Shown: one piece after another, positions 8,733 to 19,031 of the stretch
How positions within the stretch are numbered: the stretch's first letter is position 1
Layout: every line of letters begins with the position of its first letter
From: Prolixibacteraceae bacterium
Lineage (GTDB): Bacteria; Bacteroidota; Bacteroidia; Bacteroidales; Prolixibacteraceae
Direction of reading: 5' to 3'
Assembly: GCA_019459525.1 (NCBI GenBank)
Contig: JAIBEY010000049.1
Span: 1-64,000 of the forward strand
DNA length: 64,000 nt
Program-made: the position numbers and the translations under genes
Notes under the pieces: generated by a model
Database searches by the model: none
What the model was told of the DNA's origin: nothing
The model's input: only the letters and a program-made list of their open reading frames with translations

Positions 8733-11700
8733 TTAATTCTTTATCTGGTTTATAAACTGATTGTATTTCTGGTCATAAAAAGACCGCAATTTATAATTAT
8801 TTCGCTTAATTAATTCATTTTCAATACCCTGCTTATTTTTATACTCAAAATAACCAACCGGATTTGTTTTCTTTAATTCAATAGCCGTTTTTGACTCACG
8901 CTTTTCTTCAAAATCGCGTTCTATTTCAGATTTTTCAGCATCCAATAGCTTTGATAAAATCAAATTCTGACGATTGATCAACTCTGAACTAATATTACGG
9001 TTAATTAAATCTTTACGCGATTGTTCCAATAACTGATCAATTGCTTTTAACTGCTCACCTGCTTTCGAACCAACAGATTTACCATTTAGCATTTCCCTTA
9101 TCATTTGCTGCATCATTTCTTGTTGTGCCAGCGTTTGACCAATACCTTTACTCATTTTACCCTTATCGCCTTTCTTCATTTGGTCAATCATCTGTTGCAA
9201 TTGCTCCTTCATCGAACTCTGACTATCTTTCAGTTTTTGCAAACCGGGTTTCGTACCTTTTCCTCCTGGCTTGTCACAATCACCATCTCCTTCCTGAGAC
9301 TCATTTTGTTGCTTTTTAATGTTCTCAATAGCTTCAGATAAAAATAACGACAAATTATTTGCAGCAGTAATACTGTATTGCTGATACATTCCGGAGCCTC
9401 CAATATTTCCCAGTTCCAAACTTTCAAAAGCAGAACTGCTGCTTTTTTCCAACGCCAATATTTCCTTATTAATAACCGAACTTATTTCCGGCACTCGTTT
9501 CGATAAAGCATACAACGAATCTTTAATAAACACCACTTGTCCGTTCAGGTTCTTTTGCTTCAGTTTTAATTCATTGATTATTGGATTATTATAATCCATA
9601 CCACTTAGCTTCTTCAATAACTTTTCCTGATCGAAAGAAACAAAAATTAAGTTATCAAGTATCTGTTTTAAATCTTCGATATTAGCCTGATTTTGCTTTT
9701 TCTTATTATTCTTCAACATCTGATCCATTGCAAAAACCAATTCATCAATGTTTTTTATATTATTTTCAATTCCTGTTGAAGTTTTACGCTTATTCCCTTT
9801 AGCAGAATCATCTAAAATACTGGAGATATTATCCTTAATATTTTTAAATTCCCGATCAAAATTGAGCAAATTCATGGGTTTTTCAATGGTCTTATTCAAT
9901 TCAACCGCTCCGTTATAATCATTCTCCAGATTTTTAATTAATTCCAGATTTTCGCGTTCAATAACATTTGTTTGTTTTAAATCTGAAACACGTTCAATAT
10001 TCTGATTATTAATTCGTTCGTCTTCAGCAAGTTTAGAAAGTCCATCTATCACGCGCTCAATTTTTTGTTCAACCTTCATTTTCTTTAACAATTGCATATT
10101 TTTATCCAATTGTTTCGAAAGATCATCCATCTTTAAATCCATATCTTTCGAGAGTTGATCGAATTTTTTAGTGTCAAATTTTTTAGCCAGCTCATTAAAC
10201 TCTTCAAACAACTTTTTCAAATCATCACTAAAAACTTCATTCAATAATTCTTCAATTTGTTTTTGTTTCTCTATCAATTCCTCCTTTTCTTCCGAAAACG
10301 AATTCATGAAATTGTTGGCATCCTTATTTTGCTGACTAATCTGTTTTAATACATTTTCCAACTCATTCTTTTTATTCATGATATCCTTCACCGTTTGAAA
10401 CTTCTCCCATTCCGAAACTTCTGAACTAATTTGCTTCATTTTGAAATTTTCAAATTCGTTTTGGATTTCTTCAGTCAATCTCGAACTTTTTTCGAATAAT
10501 TGATCCATGGCATTCAAATCAGAATCCTCCTTCGATGTAATTTCTTTATAATCAGGAAACTCAAAAGAAAAAGTTTCACTAATCGTACGTTTAAAATGAT
10601 TCAGATAATCATTATCAGAAACAGAAAAGTAATATTTGAGTGACTTACCTAGTCCCTTAACCGATTCAAAATTAAACGAATAATAAAAATCCTGATTCAA
10701 AAAGAACGGAGTGAACGGGATTTTAATAATGGTATCATTTCCGTTACTGCCAACATTAAAATCAAGTTGATTAAATCCGTAATCATCAATAATAGTTCCT
10801 TTAAAATGTAAAACTTTAAAATCAAGCGAGTCACGAATCTGTGCAACTTTAATTTCAGGGAAAAGATCAGGTACAACTTTAATTTTATACACTAAAACAT
10901 TATCATCCTTCAATTTCTCATTCTTTATGGCAATACTGTAATCCAGGTCAGAATGAATAACCTTAGTAATTTCAAACCTATTACCGTTCTTCAAACCGGC
11001 TGTTTTTGTGCTATCGTTCCATAAAATAAACAAACTATCGGTATCAACCGAATTAAAAATCCATTTTACGGTACTACCTGAAGCCATAGTCAAATCACCA
11101 ATATTCTGAAGCTTTTCAACACTCCTGTTGGTATAAGAAGGTGGTTGTATTTCAACAGCAAACGATGAAATAAAAGGTTTATTCAGTACTGAAATTTTAT
11201 ACACATCCGAAACATACTTTTTATCAGTAAAATATACTGATATTGAACTATTTATATTCTCAATAGTATATAAAAAAGATCCGTTTTCATTCCTCATCAA
11301 AAAATTATTACCGGCAATATTTACATACATCACTTCGGGAATTTCTTTTCCCCGGCAAATCAGATTTAACTCAACTGATTCACCCATAACAATTTCCAAA
11401 TCACTATTCTGAAGCTCAAAAGAAAAAGGAGCAGGTTTTTCAAAGCGTTGCTGGAAATGAATCAAACGAACAGAACTTTCAGCAAAAAAATCGGGAACTT
11501 TAATAAAAACCAGAGCAAAGAGCAATACAACACCAACCAACGATACAAAAACTACTTTTAAATCTTTAAAACGAATGGCATCGGTAAACCTGAATAGTTT
11601 TAATTCATCAATTTTCTGATCTATACTGGCATTTTTCAACTCAAGCGAATAAACCGAATCCGATTCGTTAGCCAATTCAACGATATTAATAAGTTTATCC

Positions 11701-12017
11701 TTAATTTCAGGATAAGTTTTACTAAGAAGCGTAGATATGTCGTAATATGATATCTGTTTTCCAATACCAAACAACTTAATAAGCGGTATCAATAAGAAAT
11801 AAAAAAATATAAAAAGCGTTAGTAATAGCGTGATGATTACAATACTTAACTTTATTTTTGGATCGAAATAGTTAAAATACTCCAACGTAGTTATACAGCT
11901 ATAATAGACCACAACCAGTAAAATAAAAAGTAAAAAACCTCTTACTAACTGATAAAGGTAAAACTTCCTGATGTAGGAATTTAGTTTATCAACAAACTGT
12001 TTATAGCTTTGATCCAT
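8733..12017 (-). CDS. DUF4175 family coiled-coil membrane protein
   Basis: A 1094-residue protein with two adjacent N-terminal transmembrane helices (about 19-48 and 56-83), a third helix near 150-168, a beta-rich Ig-like periplasmic part (about 180-480), then a very long charged region rich in Glu, Lys, Gln and Asn that should form coiled coil (about 490-1090). It matches DUF4175, a large Bacteroidota family with no established function. It heads the operon DUF4175, RsbW-like ATPase, ybeY, mnmG, apt. Two bases separate it from the ATPase gene. A role in envelope architecture is only a guess. Confidence 0.8.
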   Translation of the reverse strand: MDQSYKQFVDKLNSYIRKFYLYQLVRGFLLFILLVVVYYSCITTLEYFNYFDPKIKLSIVIITLLLTLFIFFYFLLIPLIKLFGIGKQISYYDISTLLSKTYPEIKDKLINIVELANESDSVYSLELKNASIDQKIDELKLFRFTDAIRFKDLKVVFVSLVGVVLLFALVFIKVPDFFAESSVRLIHFQQRFEKPAPFSFELQNSDLEIVMGESVELNLICRGKEIPEVMYVNIAGNNFLMRNENGSFLYTIENINSSISVYFTDKKYVSDVYKISVLNKPFISSFAVEIQPPSYTNRSVEKLQNIGDLTMASGSTVKWIFNSVDTDSLFILWNDSTKTAGLKNGNRFEITKVIHSDLDYSIAIKNEKLKDDNVLVYKIKVVPDLFPEIKVAQIRDSLDFKVLHFKGTIIDDYGFNQLDFNVGSNGNDTIIKIPFTPFFLNQDFYYSFNFESVKGLGKSLKYYFSVSDNDYLNHFKRTISETFSFEFPDYKEITSKEDSDLNAMDQLFEKSSRLTEEIQNEFENFKMKQISSEVSEWEKFQTVKDIMNKKNELENVLKQISQQNKDANNFMNSFSEEKEELIEKQKQIEELLNEVFSDDLKKLFEEFNELAKKFDTKKFDQLSKDMDLKMDDLSKQLDKNMQLLKKMKVEQKIERVIDGLSKLAEDERINNQNIERVSDLKQTNVIERENLELIKNLENDYNGAVELNKTIEKPMNLLNFDREFKNIKDNISSILDDSAKGNKRKTSTGIENNIKNIDELVFAMDQMLKNNKKKQNQANIEDLKQILDNLIFVSFDQEKLLKKLSGMDYNNPIINELKLKQKNLNGQVVFIKDSLYALSKRVPEISSVINKEILALEKSSSSAFESLELGNIGGSGMYQQYSITAANNLSLFLSEAIENIKKQQNESQEGDGDCDKPGGKGTKPGLQKLKDSQSSMKEQLQQMIDQMKKGDKGKMSKGIGQTLAQQEMMQQMIREMLNGKSVGSKAGEQLKAIDQLLEQSRKDLINRNISSELINRQNLILSKLLDAEKSEIERDFEEKRESKTAIELKKTNPVGYFEYKNKQGIENELIKRNNYKLRSFYDQKYNQFINQIKN

Positions 12018-12508
12018 TATTTTAAATAATTCATTTTAAATAACTTATAGTTTCATCTTTTTAACAGTTTCAATAAAATACTGTTTATAAAAGCAAGGTA
12101 AAAAACAATAAGATTTGACAAAGATATTCATAGAAATTTGTATTAGATATTATTTTCGGTACCAACAACAAGAATTAGTAAATTCTATTCACCACTGGTT
12201 TAAACAAAAAAACAATCGCTCTTCAACACTTTTTTATTAAAAATACTGGAAATTAACAGATGTTATTAGAAAAACGACTACATTTATATTCAGGGAAGTA
12301 AGCTGTTCATAACTCGTTCAAAAAAGAAAATAAAAAGTTGTTTTCTAATTATACAAGAACAATCGAAAAAAGATATCAAAGCTATTAACAGCACATATAC
12401 ATTTACATTTTCTTTAAATTAGTTTTAAAAATATAATTATAATAATAATTGAAAGTTTTCCAGAATTAAGGGTATCCTTTTTATAAAATAGGGAATATAG
12501 TATATTAG
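12018..12508. other. AT-rich intergenic region, divergent promoters
   Basis: About 490 bp, very AT-rich, between the divergent DUF4175 gene and the receiver gene. No coding frame or RNA gene is recognisable. On the minus strand TATCTTTG (complement of 12119-12126) fits the Bacteroidota -7 element for the DUF4175 operon, but no clear TTTG -33 box stands at the expected distance. That would leave a 5' leader of about 100 nt. Confidence 0.35.
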
Positions 12509-12526
12509 TTGAATAGAAAGAACGGT

Positions 12527-12916
12527 ATGGAAGAGAGGCTAAATATTTTATTGGTAGAAGATAATCTTTTAAATCAACGAGTTGTAACTTATAGTTTAAA
12601 GAAATTTAATCACGAAGTTACTATTGCGAACAATGGAGTTGAAGCAATAGAACGATTTCGCGAACAAAAATTCCATGTAATTTTGATGGATATTATGATG
12701 CCGGTTATGGACGGTTTAGAGGCTACAGTTAAGATACGCGAAGAAGAACGAATAAATGGAATTTCGGAACGCACGCCAATTATAGCACTTACGGCAAATA
12801 CGATGGATAATGATCGCGATAAATGTATTTCATACGGAATGGATGAATTTATGGCTAAACCTTTCGATATTGAAAAACTTAATTTGATTTTTAGCGAACT
12901 CCGAATACCTTCCTGA
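12527..12916 (+). CDS. stand-alone response-regulator receiver protein
   Basis: About 129 residues, a single CheY-like receiver domain with no output domain. The acidic pair is ED in LLVEDN (residues 11-12), the phospho-acceptor is Asp55 in ILMDIMMPVMDG, the Thr switch is in ALTAN, and the Lys is in MAKPF. This sequence pattern is closest to receivers found at the C-terminus of hybrid sensor kinases. ATG at 12527 is preferred over the in-frame TTG at 12509 because GAAAGAACGG lies just upstream of the ATG. No cognate kinase is adjacent. Confidence 0.85.
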   Translation: MEERLNILLVEDNLLNQRVVTYSLKKFNHEVTIANNGVEAIERFREQKFHVILMDIMMPVMDGLEATVKIREEERINGISERTPIIALTANTMDNDRDKCISYGMDEFMAKPFDIEKLNLIFSELRIPS

Positions 12917-12985
12917 TCAAATCCATTTCATAAAACAAACTTGAGGCATTATTTTTTTACTTTTGGCTGTGATTAAAAGCTAAAA

Positions 12986-14008
12986 ATGAACGAACATTTC
13001 GATTTTAGGGAGGATTCTTTTTCGGATAATGAAAAGGAAATAGATAAACAATTAAGGCCGTTAGAGTTTGACGATTTCAGTGGTCAGAGCAAAATTGTTG
13101 AAAATCTGAAAATATTTGTCAAAGCTGCAAAAATGCGTGGCGAAGCTTTGGATCATGTCTTACTGCATGGACCTCCGGGACTTGGAAAAACAACCCTTTC
13201 GAATATTATTGCCAACGAACTGGGCGTATCTTTAAAATTAACATCGGGACCAGTTTTAGATAAACCAGGTGATCTGGCCGGTTTATTAACGAACCTCGAA
13301 CCGAATGCCGTTTTATTTATCGATGAAATACACCGTTTGAGCCCGATTGTAGAAGAATACCTGTATTCGGCCATGGAGGACTACAAAATCGATATCATGA
13401 TTGATAAAGGTCCCAGTGCACGTTCCATACAGCTCGAATTAAACCCTTTTACTTTAATTGGCGCAACTACCCGTTCCGGGTTATTAACAAGTCCCCTGAG
13501 GGCTCGTTTTGGCATCAAATCGCACCTGGAGTACTACGATGTGGATATCCTTACTAAAATTGTGAAACGTTCAGCTTTTATCCTGAATGTAAAAATAGAT
13601 GATCAGGCGGCTGTTGAAATAGCAACACGCAGTCGTGGAACTCCCCGAATTGTGAATGCTTTACTTCGGCGTGTACGCGATTTTGCTCAGGTAAAAGGAA
13701 ATGGGCAGATTGATTTGGAGATTACTTTGTATTCGCTGGATGCTTTAAATATCGACAAGTTTGGTTTAGACGAAATGGATAATAAAATTTTGACAACCAT
13801 CATCGATAAATTCAAGGGCGGACCGGTTGGCGTTTCAACCATTGCCACTGCCGTTGGCGAAGATTCAGGAACGATTGAGGAGGTTTATGAACCATTCCTG
13901 ATAAAAGAAGGCTTTATGAAACGAACTCCGCGAGGAAGAGAGGTAACCGATTTAGCCTATAAACATTTAGGCCGAATTCATTACGGCGACGCCCCTACCC
14001 TTTTTTAA
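12986..14008 (+). CDS. ruvB: Holliday junction branch-migration ATPase RuvB
   Basis: A 340-residue AAA+ motor that with RuvA drives Holliday junction migration during recombination. Visible elements are Walker [10 protein letters not shown] (about 62-70), Walker B FIDEIHRL (about 113-120), sensor 1 GATTRSGLL, the arginine finger in SPLRARFG, and the C-terminal winged helix ([16 protein letters not shown]). Length and start are standard. A Bacteroidota -7-like TACTTTTG lies at 12958-12965. The last 14 bp overlap the 3' end of the convergent glutamine cyclotransferase gene. Confidence 0.96.
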   Translation: MNEHFDFREDSFSDNEKEIDKQLRPLEFDDFSGQSKIVENLKIFVKAAKMRGEALDHVLLHGPPGLGKTTLSNIIANELGVSLKLTSGPVLDKPGDLAGLLTNLEPNAVLFIDEIHRLSPIVEEYLYSAMEDYKIDIMIDKGPSARSIQLELNPFTLIGATTRSGLLTSPLRARFGIKSHLEYYDVDILTKIVKRSAFILNVKIDDQAAVEIATRSRGTPRIVNALLRRVRDFAQVKGNGQIDLEITLYSLDALNIDKFGLDEMDNKILTTIIDKFKGGPVGVSTIATAVGEDSGTIEEVYEPFLIKEGFMKRTPRGREVTDLAYKHLGRIHYGDAPTLF

Positions 14009-15065
14009 CCGGCTTTATTTCGAATAATTTTGGATAAAATTTTCCGGTGACATACATCTTTTTGGTTACCGGATCAATAGCAATTCCATTTAAAACATCA
14101 ATTGGTTTATCCGGATTTGACATGGTCAAAATCCCATCCAGATTAATTTTGGCAAGTACCTTTCCGGTAGCAGGATCTATTTTTGCAATCAGGTTAGTCG
14201 TGTAAATATTGGCATAAATATAACCTTCAGCATATTCCAGTTCATTGAGAAAAAGAGCCGATTCTTTATCATCATAAACCTGAATTTTCTTTACCGGTTT
14301 ATAAGTTACAGGGTCGATATAGGTTAAGAGGTTTGTTCCGTCGCCCATAATCAGGTGTTTTTCATCGTGAGTCATTCCCCAGCCTTCTTTCGATTCGAAA
14401 CGAAAGCTGTCAACCAAAGCCATCGATTCCAGTTCGTAAACAAAACCAATTTGGGTTTTATAAGTGAGTTGAAAAATACGGTTGTTAAAAATGGTAATAC
14501 CTTCGCCGAAATACCGATCGGCCAGTTTTACCGATTGCAGTGTTTTACCGGTTTTCAGGTTGGTTTTATAGATGGCCGATTTGGCATTTTCACCGGTACT
14601 TTCGTACATAAATCCATTGTAAATTTCCAGTCCTTCAGTAAAAAATGCTTCGTTATGAGGAAATGATTGTACCACCTCATACCCGTATTGTTCCGGAATA
14701 ATGTCCGATAAAACTTCGAACGATTTGAAATAAATACCTTCTACCCCATCGCTTTTTGTTGCAACAACTTTCAGGGTATGTTTTCCTAAATTTTTAAATC
14801 TTTTCAGCGTGTGATTAAATTCAGCGGCTTTATTTGAAGTGACTAAAACCGAATCCATAAAAATTTTAGTTTCCTGTAATTCACCGTCTTTCAGTTTTAC
14901 GGCTATGCCAATAGTGATATCGTCGCCATAAATTATTTTTTTATGTACCGATTCAACCTGAATATTTACTGCCGGCTTACGCGAACGGTTCGATTTGTTT
15001 GAACACGAAAACGAACTGATAAACAAGGCTAAAACGATAAAACTGGTAGAAAGTCTGAAATTCAT
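13995..15065 (-). CDS. glutaminyl-peptide cyclotransferase lipoprotein
   Basis: A 356-residue secreted lipoprotein (signal then lipobox, FISSFSC, near residue 20) of the plant/bacterial-type glutamine cyclotransferase family. These five-bladed beta-propellers convert N-terminal Gln to pyroglutamate. Family repeats are visible as [59 protein letters not shown] and LNGIAID. An Ig-like stretch (about 30-110) precedes the propeller. ATG at 15065 was chosen over a longer frame to 15197 because it begins the lipoprotein signal and avoids overlapping the divergent flippase. Enzyme activity is inferred from family membership. Confidence 0.85.
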   Translation of the reverse strand: MNFRLSTSFIVLALFISSFSCSNKSNRSRKPAVNIQVESVHKKIIYGDDITIGIAVKLKDGELQETKIFMDSVLVTSNKAAEFNHTLKRFKNLGKHTLKVVATKSDGVEGIYFKSFEVLSDIIPEQYGYEVVQSFPHNEAFFTEGLEIYNGFMYESTGENAKSAIYKTNLKTGKTLQSVKLADRYFGEGITIFNNRIFQLTYKTQIGFVYELESMALVDSFRFESKEGWGMTHDEKHLIMGDGTNLLTYIDPVTYKPVKKIQVYDDKESALFLNELEYAEGYIYANIYTTNLIAKIDPATGKVLAKINLDGILTMSNPDKPIDVLNGIAIDPVTKKMYVTGKFYPKLFEIKPVKKG

Positions 15066-15141
15066 TATCGCATCTTTAAATAACGGTTTTGAAACTGGCA
15101 TCAAATATAAAACAAATTGGCGTTCAACATTATTTTTGAAG

Positions 15142-15170
15142 TTGGCTAAAGGAATACGTTTGTATCTTTG
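15142..15170 (+). promoter_or_regulatory. promoter for flippase gene
   Basis: A Bacteroidota -7 element TATCTTTG (15163-15170) has a TTG (15142-15144) 18 bp upstream. The start codon follows at 15188, leaving a short leader. Assigned from consensus only. Confidence 0.4.
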
Positions 15171-15187
15171 GCAAAAATTTAACGATT

Positions 15188-16660
15188 GTGGGCGCATTAA
15201 AAAAATTAGCCGGCGAAACTGCTATTTATGGAATGAGCAGTATTGTCGGGCGTTTCCTTAACTGGTGGTTGGTTCCGTATTATTCGCGGATTTTTCTTCC
15301 TGAAGAGTATGGCGTGGTAACCAACCTGTATTCGTACATTGCTTTTCTGTTGGTTATCCTCACTTTTGGAATGGAAACCGGCTTTTTTAGGTTTGCCAAT
15401 AAAAGCGACCAAAAAGACAAAATATACGCAACCAGCGCATTTTCGTTGTTCGGAAGTTCGTTGCTTTTTGTACTGGTAGCGTTTATTTTTTCCGGAAATA
15501 TGGCTGGTTTTCTCGATTATCCGAACAGCGAACAATACATAAAATGGCTCGCTATAATTGTAGCGCTCGATGCCGGAACAGCCATTCCGTTTGCCAATTT
15601 GCGTCTCGAAGGAAAAGCCGTCCGATTTGCCACATTGAAAATGGTTAACATCTTTTTCAATATTTTCTTCAATATCTTTTTTCTATCGGTTTGCCCGTAT
15701 TTGCTGAAAAACAATCCTGAAAGTCTGGTTCGTTTCATTTATCAGCCCGAATTTGGCGTTGGTTATGTTTTTGTAGCCAATTTGATTGCATCGGTGATTA
15801 CGCTCGTGATGCTCATTCCCGAAATACGAAAGATAAAACTGGTTTTCGACTGGAGCCTTTTCCGCGAAATGTTTTGGTACTCCTTCCCCATCTTGCTGGT
15901 CGGAATCTTTGGAATGGTCAATCAAAATATCGATAAAATTTTGATTCCGGAACTTGTACCAGCCAGCCAAAAACCCATGGAACAACTCGGAATTTACGGG
16001 GCCAATTACAAGCTTGCTGTTTTGATGAACATGTTTATCCAGGCTTTCCGGTATTCGTTCGAACCATTCTTTTTCAGTCATCAAAAGAGCAGCGATTCGC
16101 GATTGATTTATGCCCAGGTGATGAAATATTTTGTCATTTTCGGATTACTGATATTTTTAGGAATTACCCTTTTTATCGACATTTTTAAAATCATAATCGG
16201 GGCCGAATATCATTCAGGATTACAGGTAGTACCGGCTGTTTTGATGGCCAACTTATTTATGGGGATTTACTTTAATCTTTCGCTTTGGTACAAATTGTCG
16301 GACAAAACCTGGATGGGTGCCTGGATTGCCGGAATTGGTGCGGTGTTAACCATCGCAGCCAATGTGATACTTATTCCGGTAATGGGCTACATGGGTTCGG
16401 CGTACGGCGTGTTGGTCTGTTTCGTGATCATGACAATTATTTCCTATATAGTCGGGCAAAAATATTATAAAGTCGATTACGATTTAAAACGGATATTGAT
16501 GTATTTAGGCGTTTCGGTCGGATTTTATTACCTCTCTGATTCAATACATTTTTCGTCTGAAATAGTTAAGTATGCATTAAATACCAGCTTATTTAGTGCC
16601 TTTTTAGCAATAGTATTTTTGGCCGAAAAGAAGGAACTTCGAACTTTATTGAAACTATAG
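15188..16660 (+). CDS. polysaccharide flippase (Wzx/MATE-like)
   Basis: A 490-residue integral membrane protein of the MOP superfamily with about 14 predicted hydrophobic helices from residue 10 to the C-terminus. The N-terminal motif LAGETAIYGMSSIVGRFLNW is typical of Bacteroidota oligosaccharide flippases, which move undecaprenyl-linked oligosaccharides across the inner membrane. No glycosyltransferases are adjacent, so the substrate is unknown. The start is GTG at 15188, giving MGALKKLAGET; no ATG gives a better N-terminus. Downstream rpiB is 50 bp away. Confidence 0.85.
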   Translation: MGALKKLAGETAIYGMSSIVGRFLNWWLVPYYSRIFLPEEYGVVTNLYSYIAFLLVILTFGMETGFFRFANKSDQKDKIYATSAFSLFGSSLLFVLVAFIFSGNMAGFLDYPNSEQYIKWLAIIVALDAGTAIPFANLRLEGKAVRFATLKMVNIFFNIFFNIFFLSVCPYLLKNNPESLVRFIYQPEFGVGYVFVANLIASVITLVMLIPEIRKIKLVFDWSLFREMFWYSFPILLVGIFGMVNQNIDKILIPELVPASQKPMEQLGIYGANYKLAVLMNMFIQAFRYSFEPFFFSHQKSSDSRLIYAQVMKYFVIFGLLIFLGITLFIDIFKIIIGAEYHSGLQVVPAVLMANLFMGIYFNLSLWYKLSDKTWMGAWIAGIGAVLTIAANVILIPVMGYMGSAYGVLVCFVIMTIISYIVGQKYYKVDYDLKRILMYLGVSVGFYYLSDSIHFSSEIVKYALNTSLFSAFLAIVFLAEKKELRTLLKL

Positions 16661-16710
16661 TCCAATAAAATACTTTTAAGTATTATTTTTGGATTTTATT
16701 AATAACAAAA

Positions 16711-17148
16711 ATGAAAAAATTGAAAATCGCAGTAGCAAGTGATCATGCCGGTTTCGAGCGGAAACAAGCAGTACTGAAATATCTTCAGGAGCAGGAAATT
16801 GAATACAAGGATTTTGGCGCTTATTCTGCTGAAAGCAGCGATTATCCTGACTATGCTCACCCATTGGCTGATGCGGTAAGTAAAGGAGAATTTGATAAAG
16901 GCATTACGCTGTGCGGCAGTGGAAATGGTATAAATATGACTGCCAACAAACACCAGGGAATTCGTTCGGCTATTTGCTGGATGCCTGAAATTGCCATGCT
17001 GGCCAGGTTGCATAACGATGCCAATGTTTGCGCACTTCCGGCACGGTATATAACTGACGAACAAGCGATTGAAATAGTAAACGTATTTTTGACTACCGAT
17101 TTTGAGGGTGGTCGTCACATCAACAGGATAAACAAGATACCTTGTTAA
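16711..17148 (+). CDS. rpiB: ribose-5-phosphate isomerase B
   Basis: A 145-residue RpiB/LacAB-family isomerase that interconverts ribulose-5-phosphate and ribose-5-phosphate in the pentose phosphate pathway. Motifs are the N-terminal SDHAGFERK, the active-site Cys in CGSGNGINM (about residue 68), the anion-binding GIRSAICW and the HNDANVCALPARYI block. The full length is present. It ends one base before the LutB-like gene, so the two are likely cotranscribed. Confidence 0.93.
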   Translation: MKKLKIAVASDHAGFERKQAVLKYLQEQEIEYKDFGAYSAESSDYPDYAHPLADAVSKGEFDKGITLCGSGNGINMTANKHQGIRSAICWMPEIAMLARLHNDANVCALPARYITDEQAIEIVNVFLTTDFEGGRHINRINKIPC

Positions 17149-17149
17149 A

Positions 17150-18520
17150 ATGTCGGAACAGAAAAAGCTATTCTTAAAAAAATCTGAAGAGATTGCTTTC
17201 GACTTAAAACATCGGGCAACAATTAAATTTAACATCGCAAAATACGATGCTGCGGTTGACCGTGGTATGAAAAGATATTCGAATCTGGACTTGGCAAAAT
17301 CCCGAGCTTCGTTTGTTAAGTCACAGGCCATTAATCATTTGTACGATTATTTACTTCAATTTGAAAAAACTATAACTGCGAACGGGGCTTCGGTGGTTTG
17401 GGCTGAGAATACGGATGAAGCCATTGCCGAAGTCAAAAAAATACTGATTGAAAATCATTCAAAAACAGTAGTCAAAAGCAAGTCGATGACTACTGAAGAA
17501 ATTGAACTGAACCATCATCTGGAAGAAATTGGCGTAGAATCGCTTGAAACCGATTTGGGCGAATACATTGTACAACTGGCTGGCGAGAAACCGTACCACA
17601 TCGTTACGCCGTGTATGCACAAATCAAGGCACGATATTGCCGAGCTTTTCACCGAAAAATTCAATACGCCCGAAGGTAGTGCACCCGAATTCCTGACTGC
17701 TTTTGTCAGGCAAAAACTGCGCGAAAAGTTTACTACTGCTGATGTGGGAATTACCGGCGCTAATTTTTTGGTGGCCGATGTCGGCGGAATTTGTCTGACC
17801 GAAAATGAAGGAAACGCCTTGATGTCGGTTTCCTTTCCAAAAATTCACATTGTGATTGCCGGAATAGAAAAAGTGATTCCCCGGATGCAGGATTTAGGCC
17901 TGATGTGGCCGATTTTGGCTGCGCATGGAACCGGACAGCAGATTTCGGTTTACAACTCGCTGATAACCGGCCCCAAAAAGCATGGGGAAACCGATGGACC
18001 GGAGAAAATGATAGTGATTTTGCTTGATAACAAACGAACCGATCTTTATAGTAACGACGATCAGTACGAAGCCTTGAAGTGCATCCGATGCGGGGCTTGC
18101 CTCAATGCTTGTCCGATTTACAAAAATGTTGGTGGCTATACTTACGATGCCACTTACAGCGGACCAATTGGCTCGGTAATTACACCATTTTTCAAAGGAT
18201 TAAAAGAATACAACCATCTTAGTTCAGCTTGTTCGGTTTGTGGAAAATGTACCGAAGTTTGTCCGGTAAAGATTCCGCTTCACCACATGTTGCTGATTAA
18301 CCGGCGCGATGCGGTTAGGGCCGGAACGGGTGGATTTATTTGGAATTCAGGCATGAAAGGATATGAATTTGCATTTTCGAAACGGAGCAGACTAGATTTG
18401 CTGGGAGGAAAAACAAAAAATACTTTTGCTTTGTTAGGAGCTAATGCTTTGGGAGCGAACAAACAAATCCCCAAACTGGCCGATCAATCATTCAGCAAAC
18501 AATGGACTAATAAAAAATAA
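17150..18520 (+). CDS. LutB-like lactate-utilisation iron-sulfur protein
   Basis: A 456-residue protein with an N-terminal LUD domain (about 60-300) and two 4Fe-4S motifs, CIRCGACLNACP (about 307-318) and CSVCGKCTEVCP (about 359-370). This is the layout of LutB, one of three proteins of the LutABC L-lactate oxidation complex. The ORF begins one base after rpiB. LutA and LutC partners are not neighbours in this window, so the exact electron-transfer partner is unknown. An Rrf2 regulator follows after 5 bp, which suggests control by iron-sulfur or redox status. Confidence 0.82.
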   Translation: MSEQKKLFLKKSEEIAFDLKHRATIKFNIAKYDAAVDRGMKRYSNLDLAKSRASFVKSQAINHLYDYLLQFEKTITANGASVVWAENTDEAIAEVKKILIENHSKTVVKSKSMTTEEIELNHHLEEIGVESLETDLGEYIVQLAGEKPYHIVTPCMHKSRHDIAELFTEKFNTPEGSAPEFLTAFVRQKLREKFTTADVGITGANFLVADVGGICLTENEGNALMSVSFPKIHIVIAGIEKVIPRMQDLGLMWPILAAHGTGQQISVYNSLITGPKKHGETDGPEKMIVILLDNKRTDLYSNDDQYEALKCIRCGACLNACPIYKNVGGYTYDATYSGPIGSVITPFFKGLKEYNHLSSACSVCGKCTEVCPVKIPLHHMLLINRRDAVRAGTGGFIWNSGMKGYEFAFSKRSRLDLLGGKTKNTFALLGANALGANKQIPKLADQSFSKQWTNKK

Positions 18521-18525
18521 AACCT

Positions 18526-18969
18526 ATGCTTTCCAATACGTGCAAATATGCTGTAAGAGCGCTGATTTACCTCGGAAAATACTCGGAAGACGGGACTAAA
18601 ATCGGCATCAAAAAAATTGCTTCCGATCTGATGATCCCCACTCCTTTTTTAGGGAAAATCCTTCAGAATCTGGTGAAACAAAAAATATTGGTTTCCACCA
18701 AGGGACCAAACGGAGGATTCGGACTTGGTAAAAAGACAAGCGAAATATCGCTTTACGAAATCGTTCGTATTGTGGATGGCGAAGATTTTTTTAAAAACTG
18801 CCTGATAGGACTTCAACCCTGTTCAACGCACGAGCAAAATGAAAAACCTTGTCCGGTGCATTCACGTTTCGGACCTATCCGTGCACAATTGTACCAGTTT
18901 TACCAGGAAACTACCATTGCCGGAATTTTGGGCGATATGACTGGTTTTGAGGATCTGGTAAAGTTGTAA
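18526..18969 (+). CDS. Rrf2 family transcriptional regulator
   Basis: A 147-residue winged-helix regulator. The N-terminal HTH (CKYAVRALIYLGKY to GPNGGFGLGK, about 5-68) is typical of Rrf2/IscR proteins. Three or more Cys (C92, then C98 and C108 by approximate count: NCLIGLQPCST and KPCPVHS) could bind a 4Fe-4S or 2Fe-2S cluster. It directly follows the Fe-S LutB-like gene and probably controls it or senses the same redox state. Confidence 0.85.
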   Translation: MLSNTCKYAVRALIYLGKYSEDGTKIGIKKIASDLMIPTPFLGKILQNLVKQKILVSTKGPNGGFGLGKKTSEISLYEIVRIVDGEDFFKNCLIGLQPCSTHEQNEKPCPVHSRFGPIRAQLYQFYQETTIAGILGDMTGFEDLVKL

Positions 18970-19031
18970 ATACCCGGCTAAATCAGCTTTTTAAACAGTA
19001 ATTCAATCTTTTAGTTAATCAGTCAATTCAA

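Noticed and set aside
16666-16691. Small palindrome AATACTTTTAAGTATT before rpiB as a terminator
   Set aside because: The loop would be only 2 nt and the stem 7 bp of mostly A-T pairs, too weak to call.
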